The position numbers and the translations under genes were made by a program. 64,000 nt of DNA, taken from the NCBI RefSeq assembly GCF_900290235.1, contig NZ_OLMK01000096.1:62001-126000 (forward strand). Direction: 5' to 3'. Shown here one piece after another: positions 22,501 to 31,010 of this stretch. This DNA comes from Streptomyces sp. MA5143a. GTDB taxonomy: Bacteria > Actinomycetota > Actinomycetes > Streptomycetales > Streptomycetaceae. The notes below the pieces were generated by a model. The model had not been told where the DNA came from, did no database searches, and was given only the letters and a program-made list of their open reading frames with translations. The first letter of the stretch is position 1; each line of letters opens with the position of its first letter.

Positions 22501-23062
22501 CCGGCCGGTCCTCCGGCCCCGCGACACCCCCGATGCCCCCGTGCTCCCCCCGAGCACGGGGGCATCGCCCTGCCGCCCGCGACGCGCGATACCGGGCGAA
22601 CGCCTCGCGGGCGTCCGGCACGAACGCCGGATCCCCCACCAGCCCGGCCAGCTCCGCCTCGCCCACCCACCGGTACGAGGCGACCTCGGCGGGGTCCGGC
22701 CGCAGCGGGCCCGTGACGACCACCTCGTGCAGGCCCAGCCAGTAGGGGCTGATCGCCCCCGCGCACCGGAACTTCAGCACGAACCGGGGTCGCCCCCGGA
22801 CCCCCAGCTCCTCCCACAGCTCCCGCGCGGCGGCCTCCTCGTACGACTCGCCGACCTCGGTGGCGCCGCCGAGCAGCCAGGTGACGTGGCCGGGGAAACG
22901 GGACACGTCGTCGGGGCGTCGGTGGACCAGGTACCGGCCGGCGGGGTCGCGGCACACGATCGTCGCCACCCGGTGCGGCCACCCCCGGCGGATCGCCTCG
23001 CCCCGGTCGACGACCCCGATCACCTCGTCGTCGTCACCGACCCGCTCCACCAGCTCGCCCAT
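22493..23062 (-). CDS. Nudix hydrolase
   Basis: 189 aa from ATG at 23062. The Nudix box is complete: G-x5-E-x7-REL-x-EE-x-G in GATEVGESYEEAAARELWEELGV. The upstream YLVHRRPDDVSRFPGHVTWLLGG and the acidic start DDDEVIGVVDRGEAIRRGWPHR resemble the isopentenyl-diphosphate-isomerase-like or YfcD Nudix subgroup. It hydrolyses a nucleoside-diphosphate-linked substrate that cannot be named from sequence. The last residues are encoded by the terminator hairpin. Confidence 0.9.
   Translation of the reverse strand: MGELVERVGDDDEVIGVVDRGEAIRRGWPHRVATIVCRDPAGRYLVHRRPDDVSRFPGHVTWLLGGATEVGESYEEAAARELWEELGVRGRPRFVLKFRCAGAISPYWLGLHEVVVTGPLRPDPAEVASYRWVGEAELAGLVGDPAFVPDAREAFARYRASRAAGRCPRARGEHGGIGGVAGPEDRPVT
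22531..22567. terminator. hairpin terminator between convergent genes
   Basis: Perfect 16-bp arms 22531-22546 and 22552-22567 with a C5 loop. It lies inside the 3' end of the Nudix gene, just past the oxidoreductase stop. The two genes overlap tail to tail by 8 bp. Confidence 0.85.
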
Positions 23063-23171
23063 GCGGCCCACCCTCGCAGAGGGCACCGACAACGGGCCCG
23101 GCGAAAGGCCCCGCGCCTCTGCTCCACCTCTCCGCGCAGCGGGCTCCACCTCTCCGCGCACGGGGCGGCGC

Positions 23172-23948
23172 TCACCGCTCCGCCTCCGCGAAGCGCTCCT
23201 CGACCTCCGGCGGCAGCTCCTCGCCGAGGCGCGTCAGGAAGACGGGCTCCTCGTCCGCCGAGCGGCGGACCGCGATGGCGTCGGCCGGGTCCAGCCCCTT
23301 GATCCCGTACGCCTCGTACACCTCCGGTGCGGGGGTGGCGTCGGTGTCGCCGGGAGTGTCGTCGCAGTGCATCGCGCGGGCCGTGCCCACCTTCGCCCCC
23401 ATCGGCAAGTCCTCGGCGGCGCGGCCGATGTAGCTCTCCCCGTCGTACTCCAGGACGAACGCGCACTTCGCCGTGGTCGCCCCGCTGTCACCGGAGTCCC
23501 CGTCGCCGGCGGCGCCGTCCCCCTCACCCGCCGCGTCGTCCCGGCCGAAGATCCGGTCCGCCGCGTCCGGGATGGGCTCGTCCTCCCTCGGGTCCACCAT
23601 GACGGACAGCCCACCGCCGGGTGACTCCCGGACGGCGATCGCGTCGGCGGGGTCGACGCCCTTGATGGCGTACGCCGTGTAGACGGTCCGGTCCTCGGCG
23701 GCCACGGCGTCGGCGGCGTCCTCCTCGCCGCCGCCCTCGTCCTCGCAGATCGCCTGCCGGGCGGAGCCCACCTTCGACCCGAGTGCGTACTCGACGCGGC
23801 CCACGTCGACGTACTGGCTGTCGCGGTAGTCCACCACGAACGCACAGGACGCCGAGGACTCCCCGCCACCCCCCAACGCGGCGCAGCCGACGGCCAGGGG
23901 GGTCAGTACGACGGCGGCCAGGGCGGTCCGCGCACGGGCGACGAGCAT
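23172..23948 (-). CDS. lipoprotein with two copies of a DUF6281-like domain
   Basis: 258 aa from ATG at 23948. The signal peptide ends in the lipobox LAVGC (Cys about residue 22). Two homologous domains follow. The first is CAFVVDYRDSQYVDVGRVEY then SKVGSARQAICED. The second is CAFVLEYDGESYIGRAAEDL then AKVGTARAMHCDD. Each is followed by VYTAYAIKGVDPADAIAVRES or VYEAYGIKGLDPADAIAVRRS. An acidic Asp/Gly-rich linker lies between them. Each domain has two Cys that could pair. Function is unknown. Confidence 0.85.
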   Translation of the reverse strand: MLVARARTALAAVVLTPLAVGCAALGGGGESSASCAFVVDYRDSQYVDVGRVEYALGSKVGSARQAICEDEGGGEEDAADAVAAEDRTVYTAYAIKGVDPADAIAVRESPGGGLSVMVDPREDEPIPDAADRIFGRDDAAGEGDGAAGDGDSGDSGATTAKCAFVLEYDGESYIGRAAEDLPMGAKVGTARAMHCDDTPGDTDATPAPEVYEAYGIKGLDPADAIAVRRSADEEPVFLTRLGEELPPEVEERFAEAER

Positions 23949-24027
23949 GGTCACGTCTCCTTCGTCAGAGGTCGCTTCGCTCCCTGGACGCACGGCGCGC
24001 GTCGAACGTTCGGTTCACTTTCCGGCC

Positions 24028-24042
24028 ACCCGCACACAACCC
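24028..24042 (+). promoter_or_regulatory. short match to the FG-GAP upstream element (copy 1)
   Basis: ACCCGCACACAACCC resembles the core CCCG(T/C)ACAACCC of the element seen upstream of FG-GAP copies 3, 4 and 6. It is about 75 bp before the GTG. Confidence 0.35.
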
Positions 24043-24116
24043 TTCGTACGCCCCACGCGTCACACCGACGAGTCACACCCACGAACCGCCCTACGTCGTC
24101 CCCCTGGAGGTCACCC

Positions 24117-25526
24117 GTGGTCGCAAGGAAGCTCGTCGTGGCCGCCTGTGCGGGAGCGCTCGCGGTGGCGGGGCTCGCCCTGCCGATGGCCGGGAGCGCG
24201 GTCGCCGCGCCGGGGACGAAGGACGACTTCAACGGCGACGGGTACCGGGACCTCGTCATCGGCACCCCCAAGGCCAACGCCGTGACCGTCACGTTCGGGT
24301 CCCCTTCCGGTGTCGGCACCGGCTCCGCCAGGTCGGTGACCCTCACGCAGAACTCGCCGGGCGTGCCCGGCGCACTGGAGCCCGAGGACGAGTTCGGCGA
24401 GAACGTGACCGGCGGGGACGTGAACCGGGACGGCTACACGGACCTGATCGTCGGCGCGCCCGGCGAGAAGGTCGACGGCAGGGCGGACGGCTCCCTCACC
24501 CTCCTCTGGGGCGGCGCCCGGGGCTTCCGCACCGGCGGCATGGTCCTCAATGCCCCCACCGCCGAGGACGTCCGCTTCGGCGAGGGCGCCTCCTTCGTCG
24601 ACCTCGACGGCGACGACGCCGGGAACCTGGTGGTGGTCTCCGAGAACCGCTTCTGGTGGTACGCCGACGGCGTGCCGGACAAACCCGCGATCGCCCCGGA
24701 GGTCGACTTCCTGCCCGCCGGTGTCCGCCTCGACGGCGTCCTCGGCGCGCACTTCTCGAACGGCTCGGGCAGCGACTACGTCCTGCACGGCACCGACGCC
24801 GCCGGCCACGGCTTCGCGGGCTACCTGCGCGGCGGCGCGGGCGACATCGGCTATTACTACCGGCCCCTCTTCCAGGGCGCCGTGTCCGACGTGATCACCG
24901 AGCCGCGGGTCGCCGCCGGTGACGTCGACGGAAACGGCTACACCGACCTCGTCCTCGGCGAGCCGGGGGCCGGTACCGGCGGACGGATCACCGTGTGGCC
25001 CGGCAACGACCGCGGGCTCGGCGTCGACGGATGGCCCTCGCGGTCGTACAGCCAGGCGAGCACGGGCGTCCCGGGCGCCGACGAGCCGGGGGACGGCTTC
25101 GGCGCCTCGGTCGCCGCGGGCGACGTCACCGGCGACGGCCACGCGGACGTGGCCGTCGGCGCGCCCGGCGAGACCGTCGACGGGGTGCAGGGGGTGGGCG
25201 ACGTCGTCCTGCTGAAGGGGTCCGCCGGCGGTCTGGGCCGGGGCACGTCCTGGCACCAGGCCACCCCCGGCGTGCCCGGCGCGGCCGAGACCGACGACGC
25301 GTTCGGCGCCACCGTCCGGCTCAAGGACGTCAACGGCAACGGTCGCGCCGACCTGGCGATCGGCGCGACCGGCGAGGACATCGGCACGGCACGGGACACG
25401 GGCGCGGTCTGGGTCCTGCGCGGGACGGCCTCCGGCCTCACCACGTCCTACGCCGCCTCCTTCAACGCCCTCGACTTCGGCCTGGGCGGCACGACGTACC
25501 CCGCCTTCGGCACCCTCCTCCGTTAG
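24117..25526 (+). CDS. exported FG-GAP repeat protein, copy 1
   Basis: 469 aa, GTG start behind CTGGAGG. A Sec signal peptide (KLVVAACAGALAVAGLALPMAGSAVA) is followed by about seven FG-GAP / VCBS beta-propeller blades. Each has an EF-like loop DxNxDGxxD (DFNGDGYRDL, DVNRDGYTDL, DVDGNGYTDL, DVTGDGHADV, DVNGNGRADL) and a phrase like GVPGxxExxDxFG. The family resembles the integrin-alpha N-terminal propeller: calcium-binding, extracellular, role in Streptomyces unknown. It is the first of a tandem paralogue series. Confidence 0.93.
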   Translation: MVARKLVVAACAGALAVAGLALPMAGSAVAAPGTKDDFNGDGYRDLVIGTPKANAVTVTFGSPSGVGTGSARSVTLTQNSPGVPGALEPEDEFGENVTGGDVNRDGYTDLIVGAPGEKVDGRADGSLTLLWGGARGFRTGGMVLNAPTAEDVRFGEGASFVDLDGDDAGNLVVVSENRFWWYADGVPDKPAIAPEVDFLPAGVRLDGVLGAHFSNGSGSDYVLHGTDAAGHGFAGYLRGGAGDIGYYYRPLFQGAVSDVITEPRVAAGDVDGNGYTDLVLGEPGAGTGGRITVWPGNDRGLGVDGWPSRSYSQASTGVPGADEPGDGFGASVAAGDVTGDGHADVAVGAPGETVDGVQGVGDVVLLKGSAGGLGRGTSWHQATPGVPGAAETDDAFGATVRLKDVNGNGRADLAIGATGEDIGTARDTGAVWVLRGTASGLTTSYAASFNALDFGLGGTTYPAFGTLLR

Positions 25527-25799
25527 GGCCCTTCTGATGGATCTCCGCGGCGTCCGGTGCGCGGCGCCGCGCGGTGTCTCCTCCAGTCCGGTGCGGCGTC
25601 ACGGAGCCCGGGCGCCGTGACTCTGCGAAACGCCTCAAGCAAGGCCCCGGGGGCTGTCGTTCGGCTCGCGTCGGTTGCAGGATCGGTGCCGTCGGGTCGG
25701 CGAGTCCCCTCGCCCGGGCGTGACCCGAACGACCAGGCTCGGCCTCCGTACGGCCCGACGCCGCGACTCCCGCCGCCCCCAGACCAGTTGGAGCCCCTC

Positions 25800-27269
25800 G
25801 TGTCCACCACCCCCCAGCCCCGCGGCCCCCGGCCGTCCGGCGGACGAAGAGCCCTCACCGGCGCCCTTCCCTCCGCCCTCCCCACCGCCGTCCTCGTCAC
25901 CGTCGCCGGCCTCGGCCTCGGGATGCTCGTCGCGCCCCCGGCGAGTGCCGTGGGATCCGTACGCAGCGACTTCGACGGCGACGGCTACGCCGACCTCGCG
26001 GTCGGCGTGCCCTCGGGCACCACCGGCGGGCACGCCAAGGCCGGCTTCGTGCACGTGCTGTGGGGCTCCGCGGACGGCCTCGGCGGCAGGAGCACCAGGA
26101 TCGACCAGGCGAGCGGCGGCATCCCGGGCACGGCGGAGGCCGGTGACCAGTTCGGGTACGCCCTGCGGGCCGCGGACTTCGACGCGGACGGCTACACCGA
26201 CCTCGTGGTGACCGCGCCCGGCGAGCAGGTCGGCGCCTCCGGGCACGAGGGCGCCGCGTATGTGCTGTGGGGCTCGGCGAGAGGGCTCAGGACAGGGCTG
26301 ACGGTGGCCAAGGGAGCCTCCGGGCAGCGGCTCGGCCGACTGGCCACGTCCGGGGACTACGACGGCGACGGCGACCAGGACCTCGTCCTCGCCGTGAGCG
26401 GCGAGGAGGGCGGCGCCACGGTCCTGCGGCCGGGGCCGCTCACCTCCGCCGCGCCCACGACCCTCGTCGAGGGCTACGACTTCGGTGACGCCCGCGCGCT
26501 GACCACCGCGGACTTCGACGGCGACGGCAGGGACGACCTGGCCGTCACCTACAAGGGTCTGGAGATCTCGGGCACCCGTGTCCGTGCCCTGGCGCCCGGC
26601 GGCTGGACGACGCGCTGGCAGGCCGCCGACTTCGGATCCGCGCTCGCCGCCGGCGACTTCGACGGCGACGGCCGGACGGATCTGGCGGTCGGCGAGGTGC
26701 TGCCCGACCCCGAGGCGGAGGGCGCGTACTGCGCGGACCGGCTCGGCGGCGCCCTCGCCACGGTGTACGGGGCGCCGGGCACCACGCTCGGCGGCCCGGT
26801 CACCTGCACCACCCAGTCCTCCCCCGGTGTGGGCGGCACGGCGGAGTCCGAGGACAACTTCGGCGCCGCGCTGGCCGTCGTGGACCTGGACGGGAGCGGG
26901 CCCGACTCCCTGCTGGTGGGCGCGAGCCACGAGGCGGTGGGGTCGGCGGCCCGCGCGGGCGCGTACTGGGAGCTGGAGGCGGGCGGCGACCGGGTGTTCA
27001 CCGGTCCGGCCTTCACACAGAGCTCCGCCGGGGTGCCGGGCACGGCCGAGGAGGGCGACCTGTTCGGGGCGGCGGTGGCGGCGGCCGACTTCGACCGGGC
27101 GAAGTACGACGACCACGTGATCGGCGCGCCCGGCGAGAACGCCCCCACGGGCGCCCTCTGGTACCGCCCGTCGGCGGGCGACGCCTCCCGTCTGCCCGCG
27201 GTCTCGCTCACCCCGGCGAAGCTCGGACTGACGGGAGCGGCCGGGTACGGGGCGGTGCTCGGCCGGTGA
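25800..27269 (+). CDS. exported FG-GAP repeat protein, copy 2
   Basis: 489 aa from GTG at 25800, with TTGGAG upstream as in the paralogues. A long signal peptide (ALPTAVLVTVAGLGLGMLVAPPASA) precedes blades with DFDGDGYADL, DFDADGYTDL, DYDGDGDQDL, DFDGDGRDDL and DFDGDGRTDL. One late blade has a weaker calcium loop, DFDRAKYDDH, suggesting partial loss of metal binding. The 273 bp before it (25527-25799) shows no clear copy of the shared upstream element. An in-frame extension to 25557 is not supported. Confidence 0.92.
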   Translation: MSTTPQPRGPRPSGGRRALTGALPSALPTAVLVTVAGLGLGMLVAPPASAVGSVRSDFDGDGYADLAVGVPSGTTGGHAKAGFVHVLWGSADGLGGRSTRIDQASGGIPGTAEAGDQFGYALRAADFDADGYTDLVVTAPGEQVGASGHEGAAYVLWGSARGLRTGLTVAKGASGQRLGRLATSGDYDGDGDQDLVLAVSGEEGGATVLRPGPLTSAAPTTLVEGYDFGDARALTTADFDGDGRDDLAVTYKGLEISGTRVRALAPGGWTTRWQAADFGSALAAGDFDGDGRTDLAVGEVLPDPEAEGAYCADRLGGALATVYGAPGTTLGGPVTCTTQSSPGVGGTAESEDNFGAALAVVDLDGSGPDSLLVGASHEAVGSAARAGAYWELEAGGDRVFTGPAFTQSSAGVPGTAEEGDLFGAAVAAADFDRAKYDDHVIGAPGENAPTGALWYRPSAGDASRLPAVSLTPAKLGLTGAAGYGAVLGR

Positions 27270-27342
27270 GCCGTGCGGGGCGCGGGGAAACGACCGAGAA
27301 CGTAAGAGGTCCCCGGCGCCCCACCGGTTCCACCCTCCACGG

Positions 27343-27399
27343 AAATTCTTCGAACTCCCGTACAACCCTCCCGCACCTCTATCGGTCTCCTGTTCGCCG
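27343..27399 (+). promoter_or_regulatory. conserved FG-GAP upstream element, before copy 3
   Basis: The stretch AAATTCTTCGAACTCCCGTA and the following ACAACCCTCC...ACCTC...GGTCTCCTGTTCGC nearly repeats at 29344-29403. It is about 110 bp upstream of the copy 3 start and is a likely promoter or regulator site. Confidence 0.6.
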
Positions 27400-27506
27400 A
27401 CTTCCCCGTGAACCCCGGACGAACTACGGGCGAACACGGACAGGAAGGGCACCCCATTGACTGCGGACGTCTGCCAGGCGTCCCGCATGCAGCAGGAGAT
27501 TCCCGC

Positions 27507-28982
27507 ATGCACAAGCATCTGCGACTCGCCCTCGCGACGGCCTCCGCGGCCGCGCTGACGGGCGGTCTGCTCACGTTCTCGGCCGCGACGGCGACGGCGG
27601 CCGACTCGGTCCACCACCCGGTGGCGGACTTCAACAACGACGGATACGGCGACGTGGCGTACGCGGCCGGATCGGCCACGGTCGGCGGCAAGAGGGGCGC
27701 CGGCCAGATCGTCGCCCTGTACGGCTCCGCTAGCGGTGTGACGTCCACGAAGCGCACCACGATCAGCCAGAACACCTCCGGTGTGCCCGGTGACGCCGAG
27801 ACGAACGACGCGTTCGGCTGGGTCAGCGCCTACGGCGACTTCAACAACGACGGATACGACGACCTCGCCGTCTCCGCGTTCCTGGAGGACGCCGGCAGCG
27901 ACACCGACGGCGGCACCGTCGTGATCGTGTGGGGTTCGTCGGCCGGACTGTCCGGCGCCACCACCCTGAAGGACCCCGCGGCCTCCTCCCACGACAAGTG
28001 GGGCAAGACCCTGGCCGCGGGCGACTTCGACGGCGACGGCAAGGAGGACCTCGCGGTCGGCGCCACGACTAGCACGATCTACGTCTTCAAGGGCGGCATC
28101 AGCAAGTCCGGAACGTACGGCGCCCGCTCGACCGTGAAGCCGCCCATCATGTCCGGTGACGGCACGGGCCCGCTCAACCTCACCGCGGGCGACGTCAACG
28201 GCGACAAGCGGACCGACCTGATCGTCGACGGCTTCGAGACCGACAGCCCCTACAACTGGAACGCCAACTACTACCTGCCGGGCACCGCCTCCGGGCTGTC
28301 CACCTCGTCCGCGCAGAAGCTGAAGCCCGGCATCATCACCGGCATCGGCGACGTCAACGGCGACGGTTACGGCGACATCGTGACCGGTGAGGAGTGGGAC
28401 CCGTCCAAGGACGGCAGCGAGCCCTCGGTGCCCGAGTCCGCCACCGGCGGCAAGGTCCACATCATCTTCGGCTCCGTCGACGGCCCGGCCGGGTCCACCT
28501 CGTTGACCCAGAACAGCGGCAACGTGCCCGGTTCCTCCGAGCGCGGTGACTTCTTCGGCAACGAGCTGTCGCTCGGCGACATCAACGGGGACGGCTACCA
28601 GGACCTCGCGGTGGGCGCCGCCGGCGAGAACCTCGGCGGCGTCGTGAACGCGGGCGCGGTGACGGTCCTCTACGGCTCGGCATCCGGCCTCAACACCTCC
28701 TCCGGCTCCCAGTACTTCGCCCAGTCCACGGCGGGTGTCCCCGGCTCGGACGAGACGGACGACTTCTTCGGGTCCGAGGTGAAGCTCACCGACGTCACCG
28801 GCGACGGCCGGGCAGACCTCACGGTCGGCGCGTACGGCGAGAACGCGGGCAACGGCTCGGTGGTCTACCTGCCGTCCAACGGCACGAAGATCAGCACGAC
28901 CGGGTCCCGTTCCCTCGCTCCCTCCTCGCTCGGCGTGTCGACGGACGCGTCCCCGCTGCTCGGCGGAAACGCGGCCAACTGA
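27507..28982 (+). CDS. exported FG-GAP repeat protein, copy 3
   Basis: 491 aa from ATG at 27507 behind CAGGAG. Signal peptide HKHLRLALATASAAALTGGLLTFSAATATAA. Blades contain DFNNDGYGDV, DFNNDGYDDL, DFDGDGKEDL, DVNGDKRTDL, DVNGDGYGDI, DINGDGYQDL and DVTGDGRADL. One is imperfect (DVNGDK). It is most similar at the N-terminus to copy 5 (AALTGGLLT signal). A longer frame from 27408 lacks a ribosome binding site. Confidence 0.93.
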   Translation: MHKHLRLALATASAAALTGGLLTFSAATATAADSVHHPVADFNNDGYGDVAYAAGSATVGGKRGAGQIVALYGSASGVTSTKRTTISQNTSGVPGDAETNDAFGWVSAYGDFNNDGYDDLAVSAFLEDAGSDTDGGTVVIVWGSSAGLSGATTLKDPAASSHDKWGKTLAAGDFDGDGKEDLAVGATTSTIYVFKGGISKSGTYGARSTVKPPIMSGDGTGPLNLTAGDVNGDKRTDLIVDGFETDSPYNWNANYYLPGTASGLSTSSAQKLKPGIITGIGDVNGDGYGDIVTGEEWDPSKDGSEPSVPESATGGKVHIIFGSVDGPAGSTSLTQNSGNVPGSSERGDFFGNELSLGDINGDGYQDLAVGAAGENLGGVVNAGAVTVLYGSASGLNTSSGSQYFAQSTAGVPGSDETDDFFGSEVKLTDVTGDGRADLTVGAYGENAGNGSVVYLPSNGTKISTTGSRSLAPSSLGVSTDASPLLGGNAAN

Positions 28983-29001
28983 TCAACCGCACTCAGGAGT
29001 T

Positions 29002-29030
29002 GGGCCCGCATCCGGCAAGGGTGCGGGCCC
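29002..29030 (+). terminator. hairpin after FG-GAP copy 3
   Basis: GGGCCCGCA (29002-29010) pairs with TGCGGGCCC (29022-29030), 20 bp after the stop. It is a likely terminator. Confidence 0.6.
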
Positions 29031-29056
29031 TCTCCCCTTCCCCCGGGAGCCCCACC

Positions 29057-29301
29057 ATGCGCACCCGCCCCCTGCCGCCGGCCTGACGACGCGGCGTGCG
29101 GCGACGTCCACGCGGGCCACGGCCGGGGGGCCCGGGGCCGCCGAGTCCCAGGACTGGTTCGGCTCGGCCGTCCGCCTGGCCGACGTCGGCGGCGACGGCA
29201 GGGCCGACCCGGTCGCGACCGCCTACGGCGAGAACGGTCTCCGCCCGCCGGGCCGGCGCCTGCGCGGCCAGTCCACCTTCGGCTGGACCCTCGCCCCGTG
29301 A
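29057..29301 (+). pseudogene. decayed FG-GAP protein gene (copy between 3 and 4)
   Basis: The ATG at 29057 has the family's GGGAGCCCCACC leader and starts MRTRPLPPA like copy 4's LRTRPF, but stops at 29084-29086. Another frame, ending at the TGA 29299-29301, encodes GAAESQDWFGSAVRLADVGGDGRADPVATAYGENG. This is the last-blade signature of this family (compare GAAETDDAFGATVRLKDVNG in copy 1). Most of the propeller is gone. This is a remnant after deletion and frameshift. Confidence 0.75.
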
Positions 29302-29343
29302 CACCTTGAGATCGAATCCCGGGCGGCCGACGGAAACCGCTCA

Positions 29344-29403
29344 AAAATTCACCGAACTCCCGTACAACCCTCCGGTACCTCCAAGGGTCTTCTGCTCGCA
29401 GAC
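29344..29403 (+). promoter_or_regulatory. conserved FG-GAP upstream element, before copy 4
   Basis: AAATTCACCGAACTCCCGTA then ACAACCCTCCGGTACCTCCA then AGGGTCTTCTGCTCGCAGAC, almost the same as the element before copy 3. It is about 115 bp upstream of the TTG start. Confidence 0.6.
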
Positions 29404-29515
29404 CCCGTACGTCCCTCTTTCCACGCAGTACCTGTCACGTCACATGCCTCACGGCATACGGCAGTTGGGCCCGCCCCCGGTCGGCGCGGGCCCCGGCTCC
29501 CCTCTGGAGTTCCTC

Positions 29516-30952
29516 TTGCGCACTCGTCCGTTCCTCCTGGCCGCGGGCCTGCTCACGAGCACGCTCGCGCTGACCGCGCCCACCGCCCACGCGGCGGGTA
29601 CGGCCGCCCCGTACGACTTCAACGGCGACGGCTACCGCGACCTGGCGACCGGCGCCCCCGGCGCCACGGTCGGCGGGAAGGCGAAGGCGGGCGCGGTCAC
29701 GGTCGTCTACGGCGGTTCGACGGGGCCGGGCACTGCCAGGTACAAGCTCCTCACGCAGAACACGACCGGTGTGCCGGACAGCGCCGAGACCGGCGACGGT
29801 TTCGGCACGGCGGTGGCGTCGGCCGACCTGAACAGGGACGGGTACGCGGACCTGGTCGTCGGCACACCCGGCGAGGACCGCGGCGGCGACACCGACGACG
29901 GCATGGTCCAGGTCGTCTGGGGCGGGAGGTCGGGCCTGTCGGGCTCCCTCACCCTCCTCGGCGGCGGCTCCGACACCGACCGTCTCGGCCAGGCCCTCGC
30001 CATCGGCGACTTCGACGACAACGGCAAGGTCGACGTGGCCGCGGGCGGCCGGGGCGCCGTCGACCTCACCGTCCTCCAGGGCCCGTACACCAGGGCGGGC
30101 GGCGCCGACGGAGGGGTGCGGGGCGCGTCGATGGCGAACGCGCCGACGCCGTTCGACCCGGCGTACGGCGTGGAGTACCTGTCGGCGGGCGACATCAACG
30201 GCGAGGGCTTCGACAGCCTCGTCGTCCACGGCCGAAAGAAGGGCACCGACGACGCGCTCACGGCGGTCGCCGACACCCGGGTGATCGACTTCCTGAACTG
30301 GATGGAGTACGTGCCGGGCGGCTATGTGTCGGCCGTCGGCGACGTCACCAAGGACGGTCGCGCGGACATCCTGATCGGCAACCACCGCGAGCCCTCCGCG
30401 GACCCCTCCGGTGCGCTCGGCGGCCGGGCCACGCTCGTCCTGGGCGCCCCCGAGTCCCAGTGGGTCAACGCCCGCGCCATGGCGGAGATCACGCAGGACG
30501 CCTGGGGTGTCCCCGGCGCCGCGGAGGCCGGCGACGGCTTCGGCGGCGGCGTCGCCATCGGCGACTTCACCGGCGACGGCTACGGCGACCTGGCCGTGGG
30601 CGCCCCCTACGAGTCCTTCGGCGGCGCCGAGGACACCGGCACGGTGACCCTCCTGCGCGGCACCGGCGTCGGCTATCTGCCGACGGGCGCCCGCACCCTC
30701 TCCCAGTCCACCTCCGGCGTCCCCGACGGCGCCGAGTCCGGCGACCGCTTCGGCGCCCGCGTCCTGCTCTCCGACACCACGAAGGACGGCAAGGCCGACC
30801 TGAGCGTCGGCGGCACCGGCGAGAACGGCGGCGACGGCGCGGTCTGGTGGCTGAAGTCGGCGACGACGTCGGGGGCGAAGTCCTTCGGCCCCGCGAAGTT
30901 CGGCATCGCCACCACCGGCACCCCGGCCTTCGGCGCCCCCCTGCGCGGCTGA
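29516..30952 (+). CDS. exported FG-GAP repeat protein, copy 4
   Basis: 478 aa if translated from TTG at 29516, chosen because the signal peptide RTRPFLLAAGLLTSTLALTAPTAHA begins there and CTGGAG lies 9 bp upstream. Blades carry DFNGDGYRDL, DLNRDGYADL, DFDDNGKVDV, DINGEGFDSL, DVTKDGRADI, DFTGDGYGDL and DTTKDGKADL. Two of these have degenerate loops. The open frame extends back to 29096 through the pseudogene remnant, which is not part of this gene. Confidence 0.9.
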   Translation: MRTRPFLLAAGLLTSTLALTAPTAHAAGTAAPYDFNGDGYRDLATGAPGATVGGKAKAGAVTVVYGGSTGPGTARYKLLTQNTTGVPDSAETGDGFGTAVASADLNRDGYADLVVGTPGEDRGGDTDDGMVQVVWGGRSGLSGSLTLLGGGSDTDRLGQALAIGDFDDNGKVDVAAGGRGAVDLTVLQGPYTRAGGADGGVRGASMANAPTPFDPAYGVEYLSAGDINGEGFDSLVVHGRKKGTDDALTAVADTRVIDFLNWMEYVPGGYVSAVGDVTKDGRADILIGNHREPSADPSGALGGRATLVLGAPESQWVNARAMAEITQDAWGVPGAAEAGDGFGGGVAIGDFTGDGYGDLAVGAPYESFGGAEDTGTVTLLRGTGVGYLPTGARTLSQSTSGVPDGAESGDRFGARVLLSDTTKDGKADLSVGGTGENGGDGAVWWLKSATTSGAKSFGPAKFGIATTGTPAFGAPLRG

Positions 30953-31010
30953 CCGCCCGCGCCCTCACCGACTCCCCTCACCCTCACCTTCACTCAAGGA
31001 AGACGACCTC

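Noticed and set aside
20167..22557. 796-codon minus-strand frame opposite the Fe-S oxidoreductase
   Set aside because: The plus strand carries clear Fe-S and CCG motifs. The minus frame has no recognisable domain and codon bias typical of antisense shadows.
25635..28460. 941-codon minus-strand frame over FG-GAP copies 2 and 3
   Set aside because: The same DNA codes for two propeller proteins with signal peptides and calcium loops, so this is a shadow.
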